Assembly: GCF_026914265.1 (NCBI RefSeq)
Contig: NC_069133.1
Location: forward strand, 44,799,417-44,863,416
DNA: 64,000 nt
From: Mya arenaria
Lineage: Eukaryota; Mollusca; Bivalvia; Myida; Myidae
Direction of reading: 5' to 3'
The translations under genes and the position numbers were made by a program. Positions 32,996-47,900 of the stretch are shown one piece after another (position 1 is the first letter of the stretch; each line of letters opens with the position of its first letter). The notes beneath the pieces are model-generated. The model did no database searches, was not told the origin of the DNA, and worked only from the letters and a program-made list of their open reading frames with translations.

Positions 32996-35900
32996 CTATT
33001 TTTGCTTTTCTTGATCCCACTCTTTAAGTAAAGCTTCCAAAATTCTTGGTGATAAAACCTTTTTCATCAACAGTTGCTGAGCAATTTTGCCATGTTTTTC
33101 CATGACTGAGCTAGTTTGCTTAGAGGTGTTATTCATTGCATTCATCTGTTCAAGTTTGGCTCTAGTAAATGCTTTCACGAAGTCAGTGTCATTTTCATCA
33201 ATAGATACTTCATTTAACTCAGAAGGCTCCAGTTGTATTGGAAATTCTGTATCCCTTATGAGTTTGTTTTTTAAATGGTTATCAATTTCATCTTCTATTG
33301 AGCCATACTCATCAGCAATAGCATCACGGGTTACTGAATCCCTTGATATAACATCAGCAGTGTTTTTAAATACTGTGTTGTCAGAAACATTAGCATCAGG
33401 CTTAATTTCGGAATCTGACCAAAAATTGATGACTTTAGGTGTTGATGATGATGTATTTGATTTTGCAATCTGCTGAGTGAAATCCTCCAAATCATCAATG
33501 GGCTCAGTGTCAGACTCCATCTGTTCAACAGATGAATTCAAAATCTCTGAATTTGAACAGGTCTGAACTGCTTCTAAATTCTTTGAATGACTAACAGCTG
33601 GGGTCTTAGACGTAGAGGATATAAAAATGTCTTCATCTTCAGTAGATGATGACCTCCATGTATTCTTTAAATGACTAACAGCAGGGGTCTTAGACGTAGA
33701 GGATATAAATATAATGTCTTCATCTTCAGTAGATGGTGGCTTCCATGTAAAATCTGTGAAATCACTTGGCATATGAGGTGTGCTCTTTGCATTAGTCTCT
33801 GATTTGTTGAGAACAGGTTGTTCAGCAGCCTCTGACACAGTCTTTCTGTCAACCTGTTGCCTAGACCTCACATCTGTCTGTAGTTTCTCCCCAAATAGTA
33901 TATCCATGATCTCATTAGTTGGCTGCTTCTTCGGGACAGCCTGGTACTGTCTGAGAGGGTTGTCGGTTAGGCTATTGTCCGATACGATACTGTCCAATCG
34001 ACTCTCATCAGTTTCCTTGTTGCTGTTCAAAAAGCGGAGATAGGATTGTATCATGGTGTCAACCTCCACACGCAGATCCTGCACCAGCTCAATGTCATCA
34101 AACATGGTAAACCGGTAACTGAAAATTGTGAAACAAATAAAGCTATTTAAGTATAAGATCTTTCTTGCATTTCAGTCGCATCCACAACACAGTAAACAAT
34201 ACAATACTTGTGTGAAAAACTACAGAAACAAGCTGAGTAGCAAAAAGTTTAAACATAAACCCAGTTTAATGGCACTGGGTAAACACAAAAACAACAAGAG
34301 CTGTCACAGTATGTGACGAATGCTCCCGAATGTGACATTGACCTATGAACAAGGTCAGTACATGAAAAGTAGATCTTGCCTTTACGCGTCAAATACATAT
34401 GTCAAGTTATTTTAAATTGCCTCTGAACATAAAAAATACCACCCATACTTGACAACCTACACTCTTTTGTCCTCATATTCAGCATTATAAGTGTATCTTT
34501 CACCTTAGAGGTAGGGACATGGGTCTTGCACGTGACACGTCGTCTTGGTATGTCAAACACATGTGGCAAGTTATTATAAAATATGTCCATACAAGAGAAA
34601 GTTACAGCCCGGACACGACAACCTATACTCTATGTCCTTATATGCAGCATTCCATTGTGAATAAACACCTTAGTGTGACCATGACCTTAGAGGGAGGGAC
34701 ACGGGTCTTACACGCGACACGTCGTCTTGGTATGTCAAACACATGTGGCAATTTATTTTAAAACATATCTATACAAGGAAAAGCTACAGCCCGGACACGA
34801 CAACCTATACTCTATGTCCTTATATGCAGCATTCCATTGTAAATAGACATCTTCCATTGTGAATAGACACCTAAGTGTGACCTTGACCTTAGAGATAGGT
34901 ACAAGGTTCTTGTACGCGTCACGTCGTCTTGGTATGTCAAACACATGTGGCAAGTTATTTTAAAATCTGTCCTAACAAGAGAAATTTACAGCCCGGACGC
35001 GACAACCTATACTCTATGTCCTTATATGCAGCATTCAATTGTGAATAAACACCTCAATGTGACCTTGACCTTAGAGGGAGGGACATGGGTCTTGCACACG
35101 ACACGTCATATTGGTATGTCAAACACATGTGGCAAGTTATTATAAATCTGTCCATACAAGAGAAATTTACAGCCCTGACACGACAACCTATACTCTATGT
35201 CCTTATATATGCAGCATTCCATTGTGAATAAACACCAAGTGTGACCTTGGCCTAAGAGGTAGTGACATGGGTCTTGCACGCGACACATCGTCTAGGTATG
35301 TCAAACACATGTGGCAAGTTATTTTAAAATATGACCATACAAGAGAAAGTTACAGCCCGGACACAACAACCTATACTCTATGTCCTTATATGCAGCATTC
35401 CATTGTGAATAAAAACCGAAGTGTGAACTTGACCTTAGAGGTAGTGACATGGGTCTTGCACGCGAAACGTCGTCTTGGTATGTCAAACACATGTGGCAAG
35501 TTATCATAAAATATGTCCACACAAGAGAAAGTTACAGCCAGGACACGACAACCTATACTCTATGTCCTTATATACAGCATTCCATTGTGAATAGACACCT
35601 TCCATTGTGAATAGACACCTAAGTGTGACCTTGACCTTAGAGGTAGGTACACGGGTCTTGCATGCGACACGTCGTCTTGGTATGTCAAATACATGTGGCA
35701 AGTTATTCTAAAAATACAAGATAAATTTACAGCCCGGACACGGCAACCTATACTCTATGTCCTTATATATGCAGCATTCCATTGTGAATAAACACCAAGT
35801 GTGACATTGACCTTAGAGGTAGTGACAAGGGTCTTGCACGCGACACGTCGTCTTGGTATGTCAAACACTTTAAAATATGTCCCTACAAGAGAAAGTTACA

Positions 35901-38900
35901 GCCCGGACACAACAACCTATACTCTATGTCCTTATATGCAGCATTCCATTGTGAATAAACAGCTAAGTGTGACCTTGACCTTAGAGGGAGGGACACGGGT
36001 CTTGCACGCGACACGTCGTCTTGGTATGTCAAACACATGTGCCGAGTTATTTTAAAATATGTCCATACAAGGGAAAGTTACAGCCCGGATACGACAACCT
36101 ATACTCTATGTCCTTATATGCAGCATTCCATTGTGAATAAACAATAAGTTTGACCTTGATCTAAGAGGTAGGAACATGGGTCTTGTACGCGACACGTCGT
36201 CTTGGTATGTCAAACACATGTGGCAAGTTATTTTAAAATCTGTCCATACAAGAAAAAGTAACAGCCCGGACACGACAACCTATACTCTATGTCCTTATAT
36301 GCAGCATTCCATTGTGAATAGACACCTAAGTGTGACCTTGACCTTAGAGGTAGGGACATGGGTCTTGCACGCGACACGTCATCTTGGTATGTCAAACACA
36401 TGTGGCAAGTTATTTTAAAATCTGTCCATACAAGAGAAAGTTACAGCCCGAACACGAGTTATTGAGCCGGACACACAGACGGACGGTGCGATTTTAATAT
36501 GCCCACCTTTGGGGTCATAAAAAATCACAAACAAGAAACATGGAAGAACAGCACAAAACTCCACAAACAACACAGTGCATACATACTATATGTAAAAAAA
36601 ACTAGGTATGTTTATCAAGGATTGTTAGGTACCGCCTTCGAACGGTCAGTAAAATGTAAATTTACTGGGGGTTTAAACCAGTTTACGTGCACAAATCTCA
36701 CTTATTGAAGCAAGATTTTAATCTCAAAATTCTATCTAAACTTATTTCAGTACATAACATCAAACCTGCTGGACGTGACCTGCCTACAAAGTTTAAGGTT
36801 CCTAGGCCCAAGGGTTTTCAGTTTTTATTAATGAGCCACAGTTGGGATTGACAGACGGATAGTCTGATTACTAAAGCCGACCATCTGGTGCCTACAAATT
36901 AACTTCTTAATATATATGCAAAAAGTTATATTGTCAGTCAAACTTTTTGTTTCAAAATACATCTCTTTACAACCAAGAATAAAGGAATAAAAATGATTTT
37001 ACGATAAGATTGTTCATATGATTGCCACAACCTGTACCTGTTATTACTTGATATACATAGTATACTACATTAATATCTGCTGGTCCATACCTGAGCCATA
37101 GGTAGATGTCTATGACGTTAAAGACGGCCTGTAGATGCTGAAGCTCGGCAATGGTGCGGGGTGGCTTGAAGGGAATCCCCAGGTTCTTGGACAGCCAGGG
37201 AAAGTTCAGACTATGGCCTTCACTCAACAGTTTTGCCATCTGGGGTCAAACACAATACATTTATTTTTGAAATACGAGAGAATTCTAAAAAAACTTCATT
37301 CAAAAGCGCAACGGAGCGAAGCCAACCCTCATCTACTTTTCAAACAATGGGCAAAATTTTTTTGGTGCCACATACATGGCCGATGTAAATGAACAAAAGT
37401 GGGGCGCACCTTCATGTTCTTAAAGGCATATTTTATGATCTACTTGCCAGAGTTTGCTGGACATCGCTCATTTTGAATGAATTTGTTAAATTTGTAATAT
37501 ATGAACATATAACCTACATATATAACATTAAAATTAAAACTTGATGCTCATCTTTTTTCTTTTTCATGACTCATTTATTTGCTCACCTTTTTAAACATGA
37601 TCCTGGGAAATCCGTCCTTGATCTTGAGAGGGGCAACACAAAAGGTGAACTTTGACCTCATGTTCATGGGGATATCCTGCAACACCTGGGCAAGAGCCTT
37701 CATATCCTCCAGATTACACATAAAGTAGCTCTCATTCATCTTGGCCACATACACAAATATATCCTGAAAAATCCAGTAACGATTAAATAGCAGAAATGGG
37801 GCTTACCGTAAATTTTCAAATTGGGCCGTTTTGAGGCATCCTTTGAAAAATATTAAACTTAAAAGAAACTCCATCCATCTGGAAAGTACCTATGACAAAA
37901 TGAGTAACATCATGGGTCCCGTCTTTTCATTTTCTCGTCCTATTAACTATAACACAAATATCTGGTTGTTGCAGTTAAATAATTCTATGCTAAGTGTTTC
38001 CAGTTAATGTCAGTATCACCTGTTTCCAACAAATGTGTTTTGTGATAAGACTCTTAAAAATTGACAACTATAGTGACCAGTGACAGTTTGGTGATGATTG
38101 GATTACAATGAAACTACATTATTTTGCTTTCCTGGACTTGATCCATTTTAAAAATATTTTCAAAGTATAACAGGCACAAAAGACATGCTTAGTGTTTGCT
38201 TATTATAATGTCACACCTCTTAATTAAGGGCCAGTCGGCATGACTTATGAGACACCTCAATTAATGAACATCTTTACTCCAGATTCCATAATCCTATTCT
38301 AAAAAGTACTTCTATATGCCTGGCACCTCGCAGAAAGGCTAGCAGTACCTGTTTTTAAACAAGCAGCACCTGCTGACAATAACGAAACAAGAACCTTTGA
38401 CACCCTGCACTCTAGGCAGATGTCCTGACCTATGAGGCTAATAAACTACGTCTACCAGGGCTTCTAAAAGGTTGGAATGAGAAAGGATGGCGAATCTGAT
38501 ATCACTTTGATTTAATGACAACAGAGAAGTCAATTAACACAGACGGTTACACCCTCAAGGATGTCCCCTAGCTACAATAGGATGTCCCCTGGTTGTTAAG
38601 GATGTGGTATGACAAACACTCTTTGAGTGTTACAATTTTTGTTTTTGCTGCTGACTGTCCATTTTGGACTAGAATTTAAAAAAAAAATAATTTCGGACCG
38701 GCAAATTTTCGGTTTTTAGAAGCCCTGAAATCGTCCACTAAGTATAGGAGACAGAAAAACACTTACCAATAGGTTGGAGAGGCTTGCATGTGGCAGAAGG
38801 TAAGAGAATGATTCTATCATGTCCACTGTTGGAGTGAGACCCGCTTTCTGAAAGAGAAATAGTGCACATACATTGTACATGAGGTACATGTAGGAGAATG

Positions 38901-41900
38901 ATTCCATCATGTCCATAATCCGGGTGAGACCCACTTTGTTGGAGAAATAGTGCACACATATTGTACATGAGGTCGGAGAATGATTCTATCATGTCCACTG
39001 TTGGGGTGAGACCTGGTTTCTATGAGAGAAACAGTTCACATACATTGTACATGCGACAGGAGAATGATTCTATCATGACAACTGTTAGGGTGAGACCTGC
39101 GTTCTGTAAGAGAAATGGTCCAAACATATATTGTACATGAGGCAGGAGAATGATTCTATCATGTCCACTGTCGGGGAGAGACGTACTTTCTGTGGGAGAA
39201 AGAGTGCACATACATTGTACATGAGCTAGGAGAATGATTATATCATGTCCACAGTCAGGGTGAGACTCACTTTCTGTAGGAGAAAAAGTAAACATACATT
39301 GAACAGGAGGTCGGAGAATGATTCTATCATGTCCACTGTCGGGGTGAGACCCACTTTCTGTGGGAGAAATAGTGCGCATACATTGTACAAGAGGTAGGAT
39401 AATGATTATATCATATCCACAGTCAGGGTGAGACGCACTTTCTGTACAAGAAAAAGTAAACATACATGGAACATGAGGTCGGAGAAAGATTCTAACATGT
39501 CCACTGTCGGGGTGAGACCCATTTTCTGTGGGAGAAATAGTGCACGTACATTGTACATGAGTAATGAAAATGATTATATCATGTCCACAGTCAGGGTGAG
39601 ACGCACTTTCTGTAGAAGAAATAGTGAACATACATTGAACATTAGGTCAGAGAATGATTCTATCATGTCCACTGTCGCAATTAAACCCGCTTTCTGTGGG
39701 AGAAATAGTGAACATACAATGTAAATGAGTAATGAAAATGATAAAATCATGTCCACTGTCGGGGTGAGACCCGCTTTCTGTGGGAGAATTAGTGCACATG
39801 AATTGTACATGAGGTAGGAGAATGATTCTATCATGTCCACTGTCGGATTGAGACCCACTTTCTAAGAGAGAAAAAGTGCACAAACATTGTATATGAGGTA
39901 GGAGAATGATTCTATCATGTCCACTGTCAGGATTAAACCCGCTTTCTGTAGAAGAAATCGTACACATACAATTGTACATGAGGTAGGAGAATGATTTGAT
40001 CATGTTCACTTTCGAGGGGCCCACTTTCTGTGGGAGAAATAGTGCACATACATTGTACATGAGGTAGGAGAATGATTCTATCATGTCCACTGTCAGGTGA
40101 GACCCACTTTCTGTAGGAGAAAGAGTGCACACACATTGTACATGAGGTCAGAGAATGATTCTATCATGTCCACCGTTGGGGAGAGACCCACTCTCTATAG
40201 GAGAGATAGTGCACATACATTGTACATGAGGTAGGAGAATTATTTGATCATGTACACTGCCTGGGTGCGACCTGCTGTCTGTGGGGGAAATCACACACAT
40301 ATATTCAACCATAAAATTTTGTCAAATTTGTCAATATTTTAATAGCACTGACCAGTTTCAATTTCAGCAAATATATATACTCCATGGCAATTTCAAATCA
40401 TCATAGTTGGTAATTAACATTCATTTTAACATTCAAATAAAAAAGTATTATACTCAAGCAACAAAAATTTAATGTATCCACTCTTCTTTTCAACGGGAAA
40501 TTTGAGTACCCTCATCATTTACCATTCATCAAAATAATTACACACATCTATTTACGTCTCACTGTTAAAATTGTTAAGTCATTACTTTTCTCATCCTGCA
40601 GGAAATGATTTAACTCTTATTTGGGGGCTGACAATATTGTTTTGATGGGGAACCACATCAAAAAAGGTGATCATGCAGATATAATCGAGTAGTTAAGATG
40701 TTGATATTAATAATTCAGGTAACTTATTATAGTAATACAGATTAAGTTACAAACCAAACCTCAAGACGCTTACCGTTACGTTTGGCCTCTCCTGACCCAC
40801 AATCTTCTTAAGTACACTGAGATCTTTCTGGAAGTATGTTGTAACCTCTCCGTCCTGAAACCTTGTCTTGAATCTTCCTGCCCTGCCCGCAATCTGCAGG
40901 GCCTGTGATGTTGTCAGTGGCATGTTCGTCTTCAGACCATCATGTCGCAGGCCAATCTTCGTCACAGAGTAGAATATGATCCGCTTTATAGAACTGTGGA
41001 GAAATCATGGGTACTAGGGTGTTGACAAGTATTTTAAATATTTCACCTAATAACCTAGTTGTTTAAGCAACATAAACAAGTATCAAACTTATACACAAAA
41101 AATATATGAAAACAATCATTCTGAACAAGTTTGAGTGAATAAGGACCCAACTCCTAATCTTTAGATTACAATGTATTAATTAACAAGGTTTTTTCTTTAG
41201 GTTGACGATATGATCTAACCTTTGACTTTGGATTTTATGGAGAAAATCATTCTGACCAAGTTTCATTGATCATGGGCCAAAATTGTGGCCTCTAGAATTT
41301 TCAACAAAGTTCTTCTTTCATTTGAACTTGTGCCCTATTTTTTTACCAAACATATTTTAGTTCCTAATTTGGCCTAGGTTTTATGTTAAACATAACTGTC
41401 TGTTAAACATACACATATCCATGATTGATTGATTTTGGACCAAATTTGTGGCAAGGTTTATTCATTTAATTGACCTACTATCCTTGTCATTGACCCAACA
41501 TAAAAAAGTACTGAAAATGACCTAGACTTAGAAACAGACATATATACACAGGACATACATAGGTGTTTTCAAGTAAAATATAAACGTAACTCACAGATTG
41601 AGGCCCATGCCAATAGCATCCGTGGCAAGAAGAATGTTACAGTCATTTTCCTGGTCATTAAACAGGGCAGCCTGCTTGATCTTGGTACCTGTGGGGAGGT
41701 GAGGGGTCAACATTAGTGTTATGAATCAGATCAATCTTTATTATCAATAATTGGAGGTCAACCTGCTGCAGAGGGAACAACAGCCATCATCTGTTGTTGT
41801 GTTGTGATTTTTTCCAGTCAAGCCAAAGTTGCAGGTCTTGTTATACATGTGAATATTGTCTGGAGCAAGTTTCATTTAAATAAATTGAATGGTTAAGATA

Positions 41901-44900
41901 TGACTACCTTAAATGGTTAAGATATGACTACCTTAAATGGTTAAGATATGACTACCTTAAATGGTTAAGATATGACTATCTTGAGTGGTTCAGATATGCC
42001 TATCTTGAATGGTTCAGATATGAAGTTCTTAAATGGTTCAGATATGAAGATCTTGAATGGTTAATAAATGAATATCTTGAATGGTTAAGATATGAAGATC
42101 TTGAATGGTTCAGATATGAAGATCTTGAATGGTTCAGGTATGACTATCTTGAATGGTTAAGATATGCCTATCTTGAATGGTTCAGATATGAAGTTCTTAC
42201 CGGTAAATGGTTCATATATGAAGATCTTGAATGGTTAAGATATGAAGAACTTGAATGGATAAGATATGAAGATCTTGAATGGTTAAGATATGAATAACTG
42301 AAAGATTAAGATATGAATGGTTCAGATATGACTATCTTGATCAGTTAAGATATGAATATCTTGAATGGTTAAGATATGAATATCTTGAACAGCAGTGATT
42401 TTTCTGGTGCAATTTACTGCCTTCTTAAGGCTGTTTCCCCTTGTGAAACTATGTCAATTTTTCCAATTTGTTCCCAATTTGATAAAATTTAAAATGCAGA
42501 TTACGTGAAGGAATAAAAGAGCAATGATTTTCTTGAAAAATAGACAAAATCTTGATAAGACTAACTCTTTCACACCTTAATGTATGCACAAAACAGTTAA
42601 AACACATATTTTTGCCATCATATTAGCTATTTTGGCTTGATTTTGTATTTTTCCCAATTTGCAAGGTACAGGCAGTAAAAATAATAATAATAAAAAATCA
42701 TTGAACAGTTGAGATACAGGTATTTACATGAAGGCTGACTACAGACAAGCTAAAAAGAGATCAATGATTGATAAATAATCAAATATGTATTCATGTGTGT
42801 ACAAAATACAAATTTTTATGCATTTTTGCATCATTATTTTAAATATCATACTTTAATATTCTGACTTGTCTGTTATTTCATCTTCATTTCAGAAATCACT
42901 AAAGTACATGAATAACAAATCAAGGTATCTACGAGGAAATATTAAATTGGGGAAGTATTTATTTTGATGTTTAAATTTTAATTATAATAGATTAACTTAC
43001 CTGGAGGAAGATTGCCGTAGATGACTGCAGCCTTGATTTTACGCTCTCGTAGTTTGTTGAGCAGGTTGAAAATGTCCAATGTGCGGAAACACACAATACA
43101 GTCACCATCTCGGAGATTGTCCAGGCTCACTGCATACAAGGAAGCAAATTAAGGCTCACTGCATATAAGGAAGCAAATTAAGGCTCACTGCATACAAGGA
43201 AGCAAATTAAGGCTCACTGCATACAAGGAAGCAAATTAAGGCTCACTATATCACCTTTGTAAATGTACATTTAAATACTCTCCTACGCACAGGGTACAGA
43301 AGGTAGAAAAACAAGAGCTGTCACAGTATGTGAAGAATGCCCCCGAATGTGACATTGACCTATGAACAAGGTCAGTACATGAAAAGTTGATCTTGCCTTT
43401 ATGTGTCAAATACATATGGCAAGTTGTTTTAAATTGCTTCTGAACATAAGAAATACCACCCATACTTGACAACCTACACTGTTATGTCCTTATATTCAGA
43501 ATTCCATTGTGAATAAACACTTAGAGTATCTTTCACCTTAGAGGTAGGGACATGGGTCTTGTATGCGACACGTCGTCTTGGTATGTCAAACACATGTGGC
43601 AAGTTATTTTAAAATCTGTCCATACAAGAGAAAGTTACAGCCTGGACACTACAATCTATACTCTATGGCCTTATATGCAGCACTCCATTGTGAATAAACA
43701 CTAAGTGTGACCTTGACCTTAAGGTAGGGACACAGCTCTTGCACGCGACATGTCGTCTTGGTATGTGGAACACATGTGGCAAGTTATTTTAAAATCTGTC
43801 CATACAAGGGAAAGTTACAGCCCGGACACGACAACCTATACTCTATGTCTTTATATGCAGCACTCCAGTGTGAATAAACACTAAGTGTGACCTTGACCTT
43901 AAGGTAGGGACACGGTTTTGCACGCGACACGTTGTCTTGGTATGTGGAACACATGTGGCAAGTTATTTTAAAATCCGTCCATACAAGGGAAAGTTATAGC
44001 CCAGACACAACAACCTATACTCTATGTCTTTATATGCAGCACTCCATTGTGAATAAACACTGAGTGTGACCTTGACCTTAGAGGTAGGGACACGGGTCTT
44101 GCACGCGACACGTCGTCTTGGTATGTGGAACACATGTGGCAAGTTATTTTAAATCTGTCCATACAAGGGAAAGTTACAGCACGGACACGACAACCTATAC
44201 TCTATGTCCTTATATGCAGCACTCCATTGTGAATAAACACTAAGTGTGACCTTGACCTTAGAGGTACATGTAGGGACACAGCTCTTGCATGTGACACGTC
44301 GTCTTGGTATGTGGAACACATGTGGCAAGTTATTTTAAAATCTGTCCATAGAAGGGAAAGATACAGCCCGGACACGACAATCTATACTCTATGTCCTTAT
44401 ATGCAGCACTCCATTGTGAATAAACACTAAGTGTGACCTTGACCTTAGAGGTAGGGACACGGGTCTTGCATGCGACACGTCGTCTTGGTATGTGGAACAC
44501 ATGTGGCAAGTTATTTTAAAATCTGTCCATACAAGGGAAAGTTACAGCCTGGACACGAGTTATCGGACACACGGATGGACGAAAAGACGGTGCGATTTTA
44601 ATATGCCCACCTTCGGGGGCATAATAAGCACTGTATGCGTTTTTAACAAATATTGCTCTTCCTGAGCCAATTTATGACCACTGTGTGCAAGAATGAAAAC
44701 ACATACATGTATGTGTAAAAGAAACAGTCAACAGCAGTTAGGGTAATTGTGGTTAATTTCATTTATTATTAACTGTAAAAGACTATTTTCAGGGAGTTAA
44801 ACAATTGTTAAAATATGAGTAGTAATTCAAGCAATATTATAAAAAAAATAATACTTATATATGTATTTGCTGCAGACTTCAGCAATACATACTAATGTTC

Positions 44901-47900
44901 ATGAAAATCCTGTATAAACAGGTCAAAACTCTCCTTGAAATGGAAAAACGAAGGCTAAAACTCATAATTAAAAATCAAACTTATCGTACAAATATAATGG
45001 ACATTACCTAAGGCTTCGTCCAGATACTCCAACTTTGTCAGTCGTTCATATCTTCTGACCTGTAACACAAATATATACAGGACTTTTTCTACGCATTCAT
45101 GTATTCTGACCATTACTTTAAAGCATTTTCAAAAAGTTTCACCATCTCCGACTGATACAGCCAAATATGAGCTTGATATCCAGTTATGTAATAAACCAGA
45201 ATAATTGGTGTCTGCAATAAGTTGGAAACTTTGGCAACAAGATATTGATTTACAAGTACACAAGTACAGATGTAAATGAAGCCCTACCTCAAAAGAGTCT
45301 CTGCCAGTCATGTATGTGAGCTTCTCTACCAGGTCAATGGCGGTCTCCTCCCCACACACGTGGATCTCCCGTGCAGCAATCCCAAGCAGCGCACGAGACC
45401 ACGAGCTCCCTCGTTGTTGGTCACCTATCAGCTGTATCTCATCTATCACAGCAACATCGTCTGAAGGAAAATTAAGATAGGGGATGTTGCAGATATTTAG
45501 TACAATAATCTCAAGGTCATTTTGATACTTTATCCAATATTATCTTGATCTCAAAATCAAAATTAAAGCTCTGAAGAGTGTACACCAATGTCGACTGTTA
45601 TTTTTTTCAGTCCAACAAGGGGCTTAACTTGACAATTATTGAAACCAGAGTTATGTGCCTTGCTTTAGTTGTGCTTATTGCTCTGGCAACATGTATACCA
45701 AGTTTAATTGAATGGGTTTTGAGTGATGACCCAGGCACGACAACAGGGCCGATAAAGCGGACTAGGCTATCTCGATTGCATGGACTTTTTTTTATTAAAC
45801 CCTCTTTTGAACTGTTCACAGACAACGTAAGCGTCAGTGTTATGTAAAAGTGCTATTCTCTGACACAGCTGTCTGCTTTTTAATGGTTTTATTTTTTGAG
45901 GAGGTATGTTATGCAGTATATGAAGGAAATATACTGAAATATACTGAAATTTTCTTTATAAATGAAAATGTAAAAAGAAAAAATTAAGTATAGTTCATTC
46001 ATAGGCTGTATTCCAGTTTGCCTTGTTTTGAAGAAGAAAATTAATCTGAAACATATTTATTATAATTAATTTATCATTAAATAATATTATTCGGCTAAAT
46101 GCCTTACACTCTGTGTCAGTTTTCAGCATCTCCACCGTACAGGAGATATGGTTGGCAGGCGTCTCATCCTCTTGGGCAAACTTCCTAGTCTCCCCAGTAA
46201 CCAGGTCACATGGTACACCCTGGCAACAAACAAAACATACTGGGCTTATAATATTGAAGCATATTTTTCTTACTAAGTGAATTAAAAATTAGAAAAAAAT
46301 GCGCTTTTTGTGACTGAAGCGCATTTTATTCTGAACAAAAAGTGTTTTTATTTTGGACTAAAAGTGCAATAATGCACATAAGCACATGTTTTCCATTTTA
46401 AAGTGCATTTTTCTGCGTTAAAAGCACATTACCCCGGTAATACACTACAGTGCATTTCTTTGTTCTCAGCATATTTTTTTTTGCATTTTAATCCCATTTT
46501 TATCTGCATTTTAAGTGCATTTTGGTAAAAAGTGTACCATACTTTTTGAGAAGGTTTGTTCAGTATCCATTGTGTCAATATTGGTTTAGTTTTTTGTATT
46601 TTATTTTATCGCTTGACAATAACCTGTTTTATAAATGTCTGATGTCTCAATCTATTGGAAATTCCAAGTGTCTGTTTTAAGACCCACACGGGAGTAACAC
46701 AATCATTTCACCGGTGAAAAGCATTATGTCAAAGGGCAGATGTGAGTACAGTACGTATTGGCCAATGTTGTGTAAAAGGGAATTTAACATGGACAGGTCA
46801 GGTGAGGTATAATAATACAGACTACCTACATGTAATGCTAGCTGTAGGTGATTTTACAAGAGCTAAATCGTTTGAGGTAATATACAAAAAGTATCATTCA
46901 TGTGTCTCCTTTGCGGATGGAAATATCTGACCTGAGAGCATGTGCGAAAGCTGGTAACAAAAGCTTGTTAAGTTACTAGTTTTATGCACAATGCCCTAGG
47001 ATAAGATGTTCCCATTTGTGCCAGAAACACAAAATTCATATTTTTTCTTGCATTCCTTCAACATGGTTTGTGTACATTTTACCAGAAGGTGCATGTGTCA
47101 TTGTTAACTAAAGTCATGTCTTGCAATTATTTGAAATCACAGTTGACGTAAGAATATCATGTTTTTTCAGAGTTTGTATAATGTGTAGCTCTATTTCTTT
47201 CATTTAATTGTTTATTTGGCTTTGTCATAAGTGCATAACATTAAACTATTTTAAATTGGCCTCTAACATGAAGGTTGTAAGATCGCATTTTCCAGCACTG
47301 GTCAAACTCTTGTCTGGTATGTAAAAATACTGATAACTGACCTGATTGTTTGCCTTGTCGTACACCTCCATAGCAAGAAGCCTGAGAGGCCCACAGTACA
47401 CGCCTGTCCCTGCTTCCATGAATGCCTTGAGGGCGTGGTACGTCTTCCCACTGTTGGTAGGACCTGCGTGGAATATGATCTTCCTATCCATACTCCGTGC
47501 CATTGGAAACCTGGCAATGTTAGAGTTAGATTTAAGTGAGATCCTAGTTCGATTTTAACCTGAGTAAATTGGGTAATTATATAATTACAATATCACCTTT
47601 CTTATTAAGAAGAGATACAATAAGAGCTGTCACAGATACAGCACACTCGACTATTTGACGAATTTCAAGTTTAAGAAATGCAAAGTTTTTGAAAAACATG
47701 CATGGATCACTGCAAAATTAAATAACATGCAAAACCTCAACCAGAATTTCTAATTCATATAAAAAAGGAGCAAAATTTGCACTATATGCAAGATAGAGTT
47801 ATCATACATAATTATTTAAAGTTTCAATACAACTAGAAGTTGCTGAGTGATTGACTGATATGTGCTTACATGCAAAACATCAACTAGAATTTCTAAGTCA

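Noticed and set aside
33087..34043. Plus-strand frames over the SUPV3L1 last exon
   Set aside because: Antisense shadows; the minus-strand frame joins in phase to exon 14 and matches the SUV3 C-terminus.
34295..36519. CRISPR-like or coding interpretation of the regular ~181-bp repeat
   Set aside because: Units are contiguous tandem copies without unique spacers, in a eukaryotic intron, with no conserved coding frame.
39020..39631. 203-codon open frame on the minus strand
   Set aside because: It is an out-of-phase reading of the 84-bp exon-12-derived repeat, not a separate gene.
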